Assembly (NCBI GenBank): GCA_017937765.1
Contig: JAGBCY010000029.1
Span: 1-49,241 of the forward strand
Direction of reading: 5' to 3'
DNA: 49,241 bases
DNA from: Alistipes sp.
GTDB lineage: Bacteria > Bacteroidota > Bacteroidia > Bacteroidales > Rikenellaceae
The notes beneath the pieces were generated by a model. That model worked only from the letters and a program-made list of their open reading frames with translations. It ran no database searches and was not told the DNA's origin. Position numbers and translations under genes: made by a program. Positions 41,123 through 49,102 of this stretch are shown here, piece by piece (the stretch's first letter is position 1; every line of letters starts with the position of its first letter).

Positions 41123-41779
41123 TTAGAACAACGACTGCTCGTAGAATGGAAACAGCTCCTTCGACTCCTCGCTCTTCTTAGCCTTACGACGACGCTGCGT
41201 GGGCTGGCTCTCGGTGGTCTCCGCACCCTCTTGCGGCTCCACAACCTTGCGCGGGCGGCCACGACGACGCGGTGCGGGGACAGGCTCGGGCTCGGCAACC
41301 TCCTCAGCAGTAGCTTCGGGCTCAGCCACAGCAGGCTCCGTAGCAACCGTCTCCTCAGGAGTAGTCACCGCAGCAACGATCTCGCGCTTAGCCTCCTGCT
41401 CGACATCGGTGATAAGCTCCGACACAGCCTCGAGCGGTGCCTCATACTCCACGGGGCTGTTATCGCCCAACGACTCGCGCACCTCGATCAACATAGCACG
41501 TATATTCTGCAAACGCTCCAGAATCGAGACATCACGCTTGACGCTTCCACCGCGACGCTTCATAGTCTTATTCGCACCTTCGAGCGTCATACCCTTCTCC
41601 TTGACAAGATGGTATATGAGTTTAAGGTTCTCGACATCCGAGGGGGTAAACATACGATTACCCTTCTTGTTCTTGTGAGGCTTTATGCAGTCGAACTTCG
41701 ACTCCCAGTAGCGGATGAGCGATGCGTTAACATCGAACATCTCAGTAACCTCGCCCATCGAATAGAGTAGTTTTGCCAT
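41123..41779 (-). CDS. MerR-family regulator with C-terminal AT-hook
   Basis: A 218-residue protein. The N-terminal MerR winged helix is YSMGEVTEMFDVNASLIRYW with NKKGNRMFTPSDVENLKLIY (residues 6-60). It continues as a helical region, an acidic low-complexity stretch rich in Ala, Val and Glu (about 130-180), and then APRRRGRPRKVVEP, whose core GRPRK is an AT-hook, and a basic QRRRKAKKSEES. No effector-binding domain with Cys is seen. It lies in the housekeeping operon between rsmF-like and nif3-like genes. The combination of MerR with an AT-hook is distinctive. Confidence 0.85.
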   Translation of the reverse strand: MAKLLYSMGEVTEMFDVNASLIRYWESKFDCIKPHKNKKGNRMFTPSDVENLKLIYHLVKEKGMTLEGANKTMKRRGGSVKRDVSILERLQNIRAMLIEVRESLGDNSPVEYEAPLEAVSELITDVEQEAKREIVAAVTTPEETVATEPAVAEPEATAEEVAEPEPVPAPRRRGRPRKVVEPQEGAETTESQPTQRRRKAKKSEESKELFPFYEQSLF

Positions 41780-41810
41780 CTTTTATTATGTATTAAGTTT
41801 ATATTTCGTG

Positions 41811-43172
41811 TTATAGTTTCTGTATTCGTAAATCTTTAGGATACATATTATTACATCGCGCACCTATACGTTTGATAAAGCCAATGGCTATACCCTTGTA
41901 CGTAACCACGTTTATACCCTCCTCGAACTGCCCAGCAGCGATATCCAGCTTACGGAGGTAGTTCACAGCGTCCTCGTCGCTGACCTCCACAACGGGTACT
42001 ACATCGACACTACGGCCAACATATAGTGCTAACGCGTGCTCAGGCTTAAGGCGACCCTTAAACAGCTGTCCCATAGCCACACCAGAGTAGACCACCGAGA
42101 GCGACTCCGAGAGACGCGTGACATCCTCCACAACATCGCTATGATATCCATAAACCATATCGCCCACAAGCCTAAAGGCCATCTTCGAACCATCGTCCAC
42201 CCAGCGAGCCAACTCCGCAACATCGCGCTTATCTACCGTTGCAAAGACCTTACGTCGCGACTTGGGTGTCGCCCTGCGCGTCGTGCCACCCCTCTTACAC
42301 ACAACGGCAGCGAAAAAACCCTCGCCTCGCGCCTTGTGCGGATAGAAGTGGAAACACTGCGCGGCACCAATCTCACTGCGCACTATACCCCACGACTCCT
42401 CCGTCGCTATCATATCTGCTGCCACGAGCTCCTCGCCATACTCCTCGACGAGCCACGAGACAATACCCTCATCCTCCTTATCGTTAAAGGTACAGGTGCT
42501 ATATATCAACTTACCACCTGGGCGCAACGCTCGCCACGCCTCCGAGAGGATATCCCTCTGACGTGCGACACACTGCTCAACTGCAGCTGGCGACCACTCA
42601 GTGCGCGCCTCCTCCATCTTACGAAACATACCCTCGCCCGAGCAAGGGGCATCCACCGCCACCACATCGAACCACTCTTCAAAGGCTCCGATGTGCGACG
42701 GATCGTTGCACGTCACAACGACATTACCCATACCCCAACGTTGCACGTTATCGGCGAGAGCTAACGTGCGGCTACGGTTGATATCGTTTGCCACGACCAA
42801 GCCCTCGCGACCGACAAGCGTCGAGTAGATCGTAGTTTTTCCTCCAGGGGCCGCACACATATCCAACACTCGCGCACCCTTAAGCACGTCACTACCAAGC
42901 AGATGGGCCACGAACTGCGATGATGCCTCCTGCACGTAGTAGGCACCACCGTGAAGTAGCGGATCGAGCGTGAATTGAGGGCGCACGTCGAGATATCTAC
43001 CCCACTTACACCAGCCAACCCTCTCGCCATCAAATGTCGAGGCGGGCTTCGCCGGATTCAGTCTAATGGATGTAGCAGGCTCGGTGTCGAGAGCCGCGAA
43101 TAGTCTCTCGGCATCATCACCCAACTGTCGGCGCATCGAGCATATAAACTCCTCGGGAAGGGGTGTTGTCAT
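41811..43172 (-). CDS. rRNA (cytosine-C5)-methyltransferase, RsmF-like
   Basis: A 453-residue NOL1/NOP2/Sun-family enzyme. SAM-binding motif I is VLDMCAAPGGKTTIYSTL; VDAPCSGEGMFRK holds the first catalytic Cys (motif IV) and LIYSTCTFNDKED the second (motif VI). The C-terminal ~130 residues are PUA-like with DUF and RsmF-type features (HALALYVGRSV, GINVVTYKGIAIGFIKRIG). It methylates cytosine in 16S rRNA; RsmF is the nearest type, though RsmB is not excluded. It begins three bases after the deoxynucleoside kinase stop. Confidence 0.9.
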   Translation of the reverse strand: MTTPLPEEFICSMRRQLGDDAERLFAALDTEPATSIRLNPAKPASTFDGERVGWCKWGRYLDVRPQFTLDPLLHGGAYYVQEASSQFVAHLLGSDVLKGARVLDMCAAPGGKTTIYSTLVGREGLVVANDINRSRTLALADNVQRWGMGNVVVTCNDPSHIGAFEEWFDVVAVDAPCSGEGMFRKMEEARTEWSPAAVEQCVARQRDILSEAWRALRPGGKLIYSTCTFNDKEDEGIVSWLVEEYGEELVAADMIATEESWGIVRSEIGAAQCFHFYPHKARGEGFFAAVVCKRGGTTRRATPKSRRKVFATVDKRDVAELARWVDDGSKMAFRLVGDMVYGYHSDVVEDVTRLSESLSVVYSGVAMGQLFKGRLKPEHALALYVGRSVDVVPVVEVSDEDAVNYLRKLDIAAGQFEEGINVVTYKGIAIGFIKRIGARCNNMYPKDLRIQKL

Positions 43173-43175
43173 AGG

Positions 43176-43796
43176 CTAAAGCTGACGTTTTCCTGTACAC
43201 ATCTCCTCTACCGAGGCGCAGATACGGTCGATGATCGAGGGGTCGGCAACGAAGTCGTCGACATCCTTATCAACCACCAGCACACGGCCTTCGTAGATAT
43301 TCTCAATCCAGTTATTGTACTTGTCGTTGAGACGATTGAGATACTCCTCGTCGATGTTCTGCTCATAGTCCCTGCCACGCATCTTGATCTGTGCAATCAA
43401 CGTAGGCACACTCGCCTTGAGGTAGATGAGTACATCGGGGCGCGGCAATAGACTCTGCTCGATATTAAACATCTTCATATAGGTATCGAAGTCGCGACTT
43501 GCCATCAGACCCATCGAATGGAGGTTATCGGCAAAAATATGCGCATCCTCGTAGATGGTACGATCCTGCACCACGTTGTCCGAGCCATCGGCCAACATCG
43601 TGAGGGTCTGCTGTATGCGACTACCGAGGAACCACAACTGAAGATGGAACGACCAGCGACCCATATCCTCGTAGAAGTCGCTGATATAGGGGTTAGCCAA
43701 GTCCTCGTAGTAGGCCTTCGCGCCATAACGTTCAGTAAGAATTTCGGTCAGCGTAGTCTTTCCGCTGCCTATGTTTCCTGCAATTGCTATGTACAT
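43176..43796 (-). CDS. Deoxynucleoside kinase
   Basis: A 206-residue dNK-family kinase: P-loop AGNIGSGKTTL (6-16), the substrate-binding ANPYISDFYEDMGRWSFHLQ stretch, the DRT/ERS-like motif VQDRTIYEDAHIFA and RGRDYEQNIDEEYL lid. Such enzymes salvage deoxyadenosine/deoxyguanosine or deoxycytidine; specificity cannot be read. It is the first gene of the run to 39512 or follows trkA after a 69-base gap. It is coupled to the rsmF-like gene. Confidence 0.92.
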   Translation of the reverse strand: MYIAIAGNIGSGKTTLTEILTERYGAKAYYEDLANPYISDFYEDMGRWSFHLQLWFLGSRIQQTLTMLADGSDNVVQDRTIYEDAHIFADNLHSMGLMASRDFDTYMKMFNIEQSLLPRPDVLIYLKASVPTLIAQIKMRGRDYEQNIDEEYLNRLNDKYNNWIENIYEGRVLVVDKDVDDFVADPSIIDRICASVEEMCTGKRQL

Positions 43797-43865
43797 AACG
43801 GTTAGTATTTTATATTATTTTTGCTCTTTCAACACTTTAGTTCGTCCAATCGATCTACTACAAGA

Positions 43866-45206
43866 TTAATTAAAGAACTCAGCCACCCGCATCACCGAAT
43901 CCGGCATCGCAAAGACAACAACACGGTCGTAGGCGTTTATCTGCGTGTCGTCGACGGCGATAAACACCCTGTCGCCACGGACCACACCACCGATGATCGA
44001 ATTCTCAGGAAGTCCGAGGTCGCGGATGCGCGACTTTGTAGCTGGTGAGTTGGGCTTCACGATAAACTCCATAACCTCAGCCTGACTACCCGTGAGACAC
44101 TTGATAGCCTGCACGTCGGTGGTCATCGTAAAGCGGAAGATGTTGGATGCCGTGACGAGCTTCTTGTTAATGATGGTATCAACACCAATGCTCTCGGCAA
44201 GGGTAATGTAGTTGATATTCTCGACCTCGGCAATTACCTTCTTTACACCCATACGCTTTGCCAGCATAGCGGCAAGGATGTTCGTCTCGCTTCGTCCCGT
44301 CACCGCAACAAAAGCATCCATACCCGCGAGGTCCTCCTCCATCATAGCCTCCGTATTGCGACCATCCTCGTTGATGATAAGCGTCTTGTCGAGTCGCTCG
44401 GCCAGACGGAATGCCTTGTCGGCATCGTAGTCCACGAGCTTGATGTTCACCTCATTCTGCAACTCGTTAGCGATACGCACACCGATGCGTGAACCGCCGA
44501 GGATCATCATATTACGTATCGCCACCTCACGTCGTCCTGAAAGTTCACCGACGCGCTGCGTGGCATTATGACGCGTGATGGCATAGACCATATCCTCCTC
44601 CTCGAAACGCTCCTCGGCGTTGGGAATGATTGTCTGCGAGCCGCGCACGATGGCCACCACTCGATATTCGAGATCCTCGTCGCTATACTCGGGGTCAATC
44701 ACCGTACGACCAAGAAGTGGCGAAGTGAGCTCGAGACGGAAGGCCACCATCGAGAGCTTGCCCGCCGCAAAGTCAACATATTCGGTAGAGGATGTATGTC
44801 CGAGGAGGTTGATCACCTCGCGCGCCGCGATCTGCTCGGGATAGAAGAGGTAGTCGATACCCATATCAATGAATATCTCCTTGCTGTTTGGCTCGAGATA
44901 CTCGTTGCTATCGACACGTGCGATAGCCTTCTTTGCGCCGAGCTGCTTGGCCATAACGGCCGAAAGTATGTTGTCATTTTCTACCGAGCGCACGGCAATA
45001 AAGAGGTCGCACTTGCGAACACCCGCCTTACGCAACACCGAGAATTGTGTGGTGTCGCCCTCGACGGTATCCACATCTACGAGGCTTCCCACCTCAACCA
45101 ATGCTTTAGGATCGACATCCGCAACCGTGATGTCGTGGCCATTACCGCTAAGCATTTTCGAGAGGTGCGTACCCATATCACCCGCACCGGCAATAACTAT
45201 CTTCAT
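43866..45206 (-). CDS. trkA: Trk potassium uptake regulator TrkA
   Basis: A 446-residue TrkA with two RCK modules: KIVIAGAGDMGTHLSKML (2-19) begins the first NAD-binding domain and NMMILGGSRIGVRIANEL the second; each is followed by a TrkA-C domain (VAFRLELTSPLLGRTV; VMEFIVKPNSPATKSRI). It gates the TrkH/TrkG K+ channel in response to nucleotides. No trkH lies next to it in this window. Its promoter is back-to-back with that of the small membrane gene. Confidence 0.95.
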   Translation of the reverse strand: MKIVIAGAGDMGTHLSKMLSGNGHDITVADVDPKALVEVGSLVDVDTVEGDTTQFSVLRKAGVRKCDLFIAVRSVENDNILSAVMAKQLGAKKAIARVDSNEYLEPNSKEIFIDMGIDYLFYPEQIAAREVINLLGHTSSTEYVDFAAGKLSMVAFRLELTSPLLGRTVIDPEYSDEDLEYRVVAIVRGSQTIIPNAEERFEEEDMVYAITRHNATQRVGELSGRREVAIRNMMILGGSRIGVRIANELQNEVNIKLVDYDADKAFRLAERLDKTLIINEDGRNTEAMMEEDLAGMDAFVAVTGRSETNILAAMLAKRMGVKKVIAEVENINYITLAESIGVDTIINKKLVTASNIFRFTMTTDVQAIKCLTGSQAEVMEFIVKPNSPATKSRIRDLGLPENSIIGGVVRGDRVFIAVDDTQINAYDRVVVFAMPDSVMRVAEFFN

Positions 45207-45268
45207 AGACTAATCAAGTGAATATAAAACAATTATATACAGCCGTTACCTAACGACCAACTATAACA

Positions 45269-45316
45269 TTTGCAAATTACACTGCAAATATATAAATTTG
45301 CGCTGGAAATTCACAA
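45269..45316. promoter_or_regulatory. Overlapping divergent promoters (trkA / small membrane genes)
   Basis: Plus strand: TTTG (45269-45272), 20 bases, TAAATTTG (45293-45300). Minus strand: TTG (45314-45316), 21 bases, TATATTTG (45285-45292). The two -7 boxes abut, and each -33 lies on the other side, so both promoters occupy the same 48 bases and cannot be bound by polymerase together. Confidence 0.65.
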
Positions 45317-45355
45317 TAAAAGTGATGTTTTTAGCATTAGAAAAATAAAAATTAT

Positions 45356-45619
45356 ATGTCAACACTTCTTGTAACAATAATTGCAGCGGTCATCGTCGTG
45401 GGCTTCTTCGCCCTCGCAATGTCGCTCACCTACATCTTCAAGGGGCATCACATACAGTCCGAGATATCGACAAACCCCAATATGCAGAAGATGGGCATCA
45501 AGTGCGCCGTGCAGGAGACACGCGAGGATATGGGTCTGAACGACTGCGACTCGGATAACATCTGCTCAGGAAACTGCGCAGGCTGCGATATCGACCACAC
45601 CGAAGCAACTAAAAAGTAG
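45356..45619 (+). CDS. Small Cys-rich membrane protein of unknown function
   Basis: An 87-residue protein with one N-terminal membrane helix (TLLVTIIAAVIVVGFFALAM) and a short soluble part bearing six Cys: GIKCAVQETREDMGLNDCDS then DNICSGNCAGCDIDHTE. The spacing CxxxCxxC suits a metal or iron-sulfur site, or disulfides, depending on orientation. It is not a recognised enzyme. It starts right after the divergent promoter and is followed after four bases by a zinc-ribbon membrane protein gene. Similar short proteins are seen widely in Bacteroidales by recollection, with no assigned function. Confidence 0.8.
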   Translation: MSTLLVTIIAAVIVVGFFALAMSLTYIFKGHHIQSEISTNPNMQKMGIKCAVQETREDMGLNDCDSDNICSGNCAGCDIDHTEATKK

Positions 45620-45623
45620 GCGT

Positions 45624-46049
45624 ATGAAGGAGAGTATTGAGCAGACGACATGGCTGTGCCGCAACTGCAATTCGCTGGTAGAAGAGAGTCTCGCACGCTG
45701 CCCACGCTGCGGAGCTGATCGTCCCGAGGAGGAGGCCGCAGAGCCCGTGCCCGAGGGTATCAGCGAGGTAGTTACACGCGAGAACTACACCAACGCCGAG
45801 CCTAAACCTAAATCTAAGTATATATTCCGCGAAGCAGTGCTTGCAAATGCCGCAGACATACTCCTTGTTTTAGGACTCTTTGTCACGTTTGGCGCACTCA
45901 TCGCACCTATCATCATCGACTTCGGCATCGAGGCTCCGATGATGTGGGCCATATGCGCAGCCGTTGTGCTCTTTGCCGTGACGATGGTCACTTGGGCATT
46001 GTTGCGCACCGTGGCAGAGATTTCGCGTATGCTTCGCAACAAGGAGTAG
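45624..46049 (+). CDS. Membrane protein with N-terminal zinc ribbon
   Basis: A 141-residue protein. WLCRNCNSLVEESLARCPRC (10-29) is a double-CxxC zinc ribbon, followed by an acidic linker (about 35-70) and two membrane helices (about 82-102 and 107-130), ending EISRMLRNKE. The topology puts the ribbon and tail in the cytoplasm. There is no catalytic motif and the function is unknown. It begins four bases after the previous gene and ends before the hairpin at 46071, forming a two-gene operon. Confidence 0.8.
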   Translation: MKESIEQTTWLCRNCNSLVEESLARCPRCGADRPEEEAAEPVPEGISEVVTRENYTNAEPKPKSKYIFREAVLANAADILLVLGLFVTFGALIAPIIIDFGIEAPMMWAICAAVVLFAVTMVTWALLRTVAEISRMLRNKE

Positions 46050-46070
46050 ATGTTACGATAGGCGGAAATC

Positions 46071-46097
46071 GTGGAGGGGCTATTACGGTCTCTCCAC
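46071..46097 (+). terminator. Terminator of the small membrane gene pair
   Basis: GTGGAG (46071-46076) pairs with CTCCAC (46092-46097), with inner G-C and G-U pairs, followed by TTTTATTTT, 21 bases past the stop at 46049. Confidence 0.75.
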
Positions 46098-46230
46098 TTT
46101 TATTTTCACCGTACAACGACACACCGAGAAAATATCAATAAATAATTCTCACATTAACACATTAGTAATCAATAATTTACCCCCCCCCGAAAATTACTTG
46201 ATTTAGGCGAATAGTTTTAAAAAGTTTTTG

Positions 46231-46325
46231 TATCTTTGCCATAATAAGATGGTCCTATATCTGCAAGGATTTACAAATCGCGCGCCCTCAAGTGATGGAA
46301 GTTTCGCACTTTATTATTATCTTTG
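46231..46325 (+). promoter_or_regulatory. Two tandem promoters of the SusD-like gene
   Basis: TATCTTTG occurs at 46231-46238 and again at 46318-46325. Neither has a clean TTTG at 19-21 bases. The segment after the first shares ordered blocks (TGGTCCTA, CTGCAA, TTTAC, CAAGTGAT) with the leader at 10077-10134. Confidence 0.55.
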
Positions 46326-46335
46326 CCTAATGAAA

Positions 46336-46404
46336 GAACCCATTGGCCACGGCAATAACGAGGTTCGAGCCGCGAGCCAAAGAGGACACTAACCACGGAA
46401 CCTC
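46336..46404 (+). promoter_or_regulatory. Leader with alternative pairings before the SusD-like gene
   Basis: GAGGTTC (46360-46366) can pair with GAACC upstream (46336-46340) or with GAACCTC downstream (46398-46404). The two hairpins exclude each other, as in attenuators and riboswitches. The ATG is 17 bases past the last arm. No known class was recognised. Confidence 0.4.
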
Positions 46405-46420
46405 ACATAAAATTTAGGTT

Positions 46421-48322
46421 ATGAGACGACACCTTTTCCTGCTACTAACCACCGCCCTTCTCTGTTCGTCGTGCGAGGAGTTGTTCGGCGATAAGGATAA
46501 CACCGAGATAGGGACCGAGGCAGCGATAACACTGGATAATCCCGAAGAGACCAACTTTATCATAGACTACCTCAGTCAGACGATCAACGTGAAATTCACG
46601 GCAACGAGCCATTGGCACGCTGCAAGCGAGGCCACGTGGCTGACACTATCGCCCGAATTTGGCGAAGAGGGCGAGCACCTACTATCTATTAACATTGAGA
46701 CCAACGAGTCGAACGAGAGTCGCACTACTAAGGTCACCCTCTCGGATGCCACCGACAGAGACGTAACACTCACCATCGAGCAGCGCGCAAACTCCACGAA
46801 CGACGTAAAACAGCGTCTCGCTTCGATGTCGAGGATGATGAACAGCGTTAGCTCTGTTGCCTACGACCACAGCGACTTCGGCTACCACTCGGTGCGCCTT
46901 AATACAGACTTTATGGCGATGCTTACCTTCCCCTGCACGATGCCTGAGCGCGGTGGTAACACAGCATATAGTCGCTTCCAGTTCGCCAACTACGGATATG
47001 GTCTCGGCGCAGAGTCTCCATTCGCCAAATACGTATGGGTGACCTACACCACACTCATCGACCACGTAAATAAGATTATCGATGGCAGTAAACATTCGGA
47101 CGAGATGGCTCAGTACGAGGGTGTTGGTCGCGCCTTCCGCGCACTATTCTACCTCGATATGGCCTGCCTCTACGATGCACTGCCAGCAAAGGATCCTAAG
47201 AATCCATCGTACGAGGGTGCACTCGCCTCGGTCGAGGGGCTCACAGTACCCATCGTGACGGAGGATATGAGCAAGGAGCAAAGAGAGAACAATCCCCGTG
47301 CTGCGCGTGAGGAGATGTTCGAGTTCATCCTATGTGACCTCGATCTTGCCGAGGAGTTACTGGGCGACAACAAAATAGATATGCAGGCGATGCCAAACCT
47401 TGCGGCCATATATGCACTCAAGGCGCGTACCTATCTATGGCTTGGCGGCTTCGACGAGAGCTATGCAAATATTCCCACCTCGACCGAGGCCTATCGCTTA
47501 GCCGCGGAGTATGCCCGCAAGGCGATAACCGAGGCTACGAAGATGAGTGTGGCAATAACAACATCGTCGGAGTGGCTCAACCCATTCTACGCGTTTAGCA
47601 CAAAGATGCCATCGTGGATATGGGCGACAAAGCTCGAGCCAAGCGACGTACCGAGCAATCTCCACGCCTTTGCTGCACATATGTGTCCCGAGGCACTCTA
47701 CGGCTACGGGCCGTTGACTGGCGTCGGCGTATCATCGACGATGTACGAGCGTCTCGGCGAAAACGACTTCCGCAGGCTGACGATCGCAGCCCCCGATGTC
47801 GCCTACGAAAACTTCAGCCAATATACACAGATGAGCCAAGAGGAGTGGGAAGAGCAGAGATACCGCGCCCCATACACCAATTTTAAGTTCCGCCCCGGCA
47901 ATGGCGAGCGCGAAGACTACATCATAGGTAACGCCACCGCCACACCCATAATTCGCGTCGAGGAGATGTACTTCATCGAGGCTGAGGCTACGGCCCACTA
48001 CGACGAAGGTAGTGGAACGATGCTTCTCGAGACCTTTATGCGCAACTACCGCGACGTAAGCTATACCTTCTCTGGCTCGGATATCATCGAGGAGATAATC
48101 TTCCAAAAGTCGGCAGAGTTCTGGGGTGAGGGTATCGTTATGTTCGATATGAAGCGTCTCGATATGGGCATTGATACCACCAACGCCAACTATCCCATAG
48201 ATATGCAATTTAGGAGCGAAGGTCGCCTGCCTCGTTGGAACTTCGTAATCCCGAAGGATGCGATGGACGAGAACAAGGGCATCACGGAGTGCAACCCCGA
48301 TCCAAGTAACACAAATAGCTAA
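46421..48322 (+). CDS. SusD/RagB-family lipoprotein with N-terminal BACON-like domain
   Basis: A 633-residue surface lipoprotein (MRRHLFLLLTTALLCSSCEE; lipobox Cys18). Residues 35-122 form a BACON-like Ig domain (WHAASEATWLTLSPEFGEEG, TTKVTLSDATDRDVTLTIEQ). From about 125 to the end is a SusD fold: helical TPR-like pairs (FRALFYLDMACLYDALPAKD, AAIYALKARTYLWLGGFDES) and the C-terminal FMRNYRDVSYTF, EIIFQKSAEFWGEGIVMFDMKRLDMG and RWNFVIPKDAMDENKGI. SusD proteins lid a SusC TonB-dependent transporter and bind glycan or peptide. No SusC gene is adjacent on either side, and a terminator follows. The BACON fusion is unusual. Confidence 0.9.
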   Translation: MRRHLFLLLTTALLCSSCEELFGDKDNTEIGTEAAITLDNPEETNFIIDYLSQTINVKFTATSHWHAASEATWLTLSPEFGEEGEHLLSINIETNESNESRTTKVTLSDATDRDVTLTIEQRANSTNDVKQRLASMSRMMNSVSSVAYDHSDFGYHSVRLNTDFMAMLTFPCTMPERGGNTAYSRFQFANYGYGLGAESPFAKYVWVTYTTLIDHVNKIIDGSKHSDEMAQYEGVGRAFRALFYLDMACLYDALPAKDPKNPSYEGALASVEGLTVPIVTEDMSKEQRENNPRAAREEMFEFILCDLDLAEELLGDNKIDMQAMPNLAAIYALKARTYLWLGGFDESYANIPTSTEAYRLAAEYARKAITEATKMSVAITTSSEWLNPFYAFSTKMPSWIWATKLEPSDVPSNLHAFAAHMCPEALYGYGPLTGVGVSSTMYERLGENDFRRLTIAAPDVAYENFSQYTQMSQEEWEEQRYRAPYTNFKFRPGNGEREDYIIGNATATPIIRVEEMYFIEAEATAHYDEGSGTMLLETFMRNYRDVSYTFSGSDIIEEIIFQKSAEFWGEGIVMFDMKRLDMGIDTTNANYPIDMQFRSEGRLPRWNFVIPKDAMDENKGITECNPDPSNTNS

Positions 48323-48335
48323 TAATATAGAATAC

Positions 48336-48364
48336 GAGGGTGTCCAACGGATATGGACACCCTC
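48336..48364. terminator. Terminator after the SusD-like gene
   Basis: GAGGGTGTCCA (48336-48346) and TGGACACCCTC (48354-48364) form an eleven-base perfect stem with a seven-base loop between the SusD-like gene and the converging Hsp20 gene. Confidence 0.85.
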
Positions 48365-48387
48365 AATCATTATCGGCAGCTACATAG

Positions 48388-48855
48388 CTACTCGATTGCG
48401 ATCTGTTTAAGTTCTGACTTACGGTCGGCACCATCGCGCTTGGGCAACTTGATGCGCAACACGCCGTGCTTCATCTTTGCCACAATCTTATCGCGATCGA
48501 CCGAGTCAGGGAGGTTGAATATCTGGCGGAACGAGGTGTAGCTAAACTCGCGACGCAGATAGTGATGCTTCTCGTCTGGCGTACAATCCTCATCGCCGCA
48601 ACACTCCTTGCCGTTGGCATCCTTCTCGCACTCCTTATCGAGACAGACGATAAGTTGATTATCGGCATTAAGCTCGACGTGGAAGTCATCCTTCGTCATT
48701 CCCGGCGCAGCAATCTCAATCTTGAACTTCTTGTCCGTCTCGATGACGTTGATCTGCGGCGTAGTTCCGCGCTTGGTGTAGAACTCGGGCCACTGGTCGT
48801 AGAATAGATCCCCAAAGATCGAAGGCATACGATTTGTCTTTTTTACAGGCATCAT
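48388..48855 (-). CDS. Hsp20/alpha-crystallin small heat-shock protein
   Basis: A 155-residue small heat-shock protein. The alpha-crystallin domain runs from PQINVIETDKKFKIEIAAPG to MKHGVLRIKLPKRD, with FNLPDSVDRDKIVAKMKHGV as its hallmark; the C-terminal tail is short. Within the domain, after NQLIVCLDKECEKDANG, there is an extra Cys-rich loop, KECCGDEDCTPDEKHH, with five Cys over about 20 residues in place of the usual short Lys/Glu loop. It holds unfolded proteins for refolding. A start at 48852 is equally possible. Confidence 0.93.
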   Translation of the reverse strand: MMPVKKTNRMPSIFGDLFYDQWPEFYTKRGTTPQINVIETDKKFKIEIAAPGMTKDDFHVELNADNQLIVCLDKECEKDANGKECCGDEDCTPDEKHHYLRREFSYTSFRQIFNLPDSVDRDKIVAKMKHGVLRIKLPKRDGADRKSELKQIAIE

Positions 48856-49008
48856 AACGTTAAAATTTAAAAGTTAAACTCACCCACCACACGTGCAAAT
48901 TACGAGCCAAATGCGACATACAAACGCCTGCTCGACATCCGCAAAAGTTGGACACACGTATAAATTCCGCATAAAAATCGACACTGTGCCCCATTTTTTC
49001 GCAAAATG

Positions 49009-49040
49009 TTTTGCCAAACAGAAAATTGTGCGTATATTTG
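49009..49040 (+). promoter_or_regulatory. Promoter of rpsP
   Basis: TTTG ending at 49013 and TATATTTG (49033-49040) are 19 bases apart. About ten bases on, ACCC/GGGT (around 49050-49061) can form a small hairpin in the 60-base leader. Confidence 0.7.
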
Positions 49041-49102
49041 CGCGCTGAAAAACCCAGATGGGTTATGCGTATTAATTATTAACCAATAAATTTTTATAGC
49101 AA

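Larger units (their letters stand above)
46050..46420. other. Long regulatory region of the SusD-like gene
   Basis: This 371-base gap holds the terminator of the zinc-ribbon gene (46071-46097), an A+T-rich stretch, a nine-C run (46180-46188), two tandem -7 boxes (46231 and 46318), leader elements described separately, and a 47-codon open frame (46249-46392). Confidence 0.6.

Noticed and set aside
40916-41770. Plus-strand open frame rich in Leu/Arg repeats opposite MerR and Nif3-like genes
   Set aside because: The Leu/Arg pattern arises from Glu/Ala-rich coding on the other strand.
46355-46400. Resemblance of GAGGTTCGAGCC to a preQ1-type riboswitch
   Set aside because: The rest of the preQ1-I consensus (A-rich tail, spacing) is absent and the downstream gene is not a queuosine gene.
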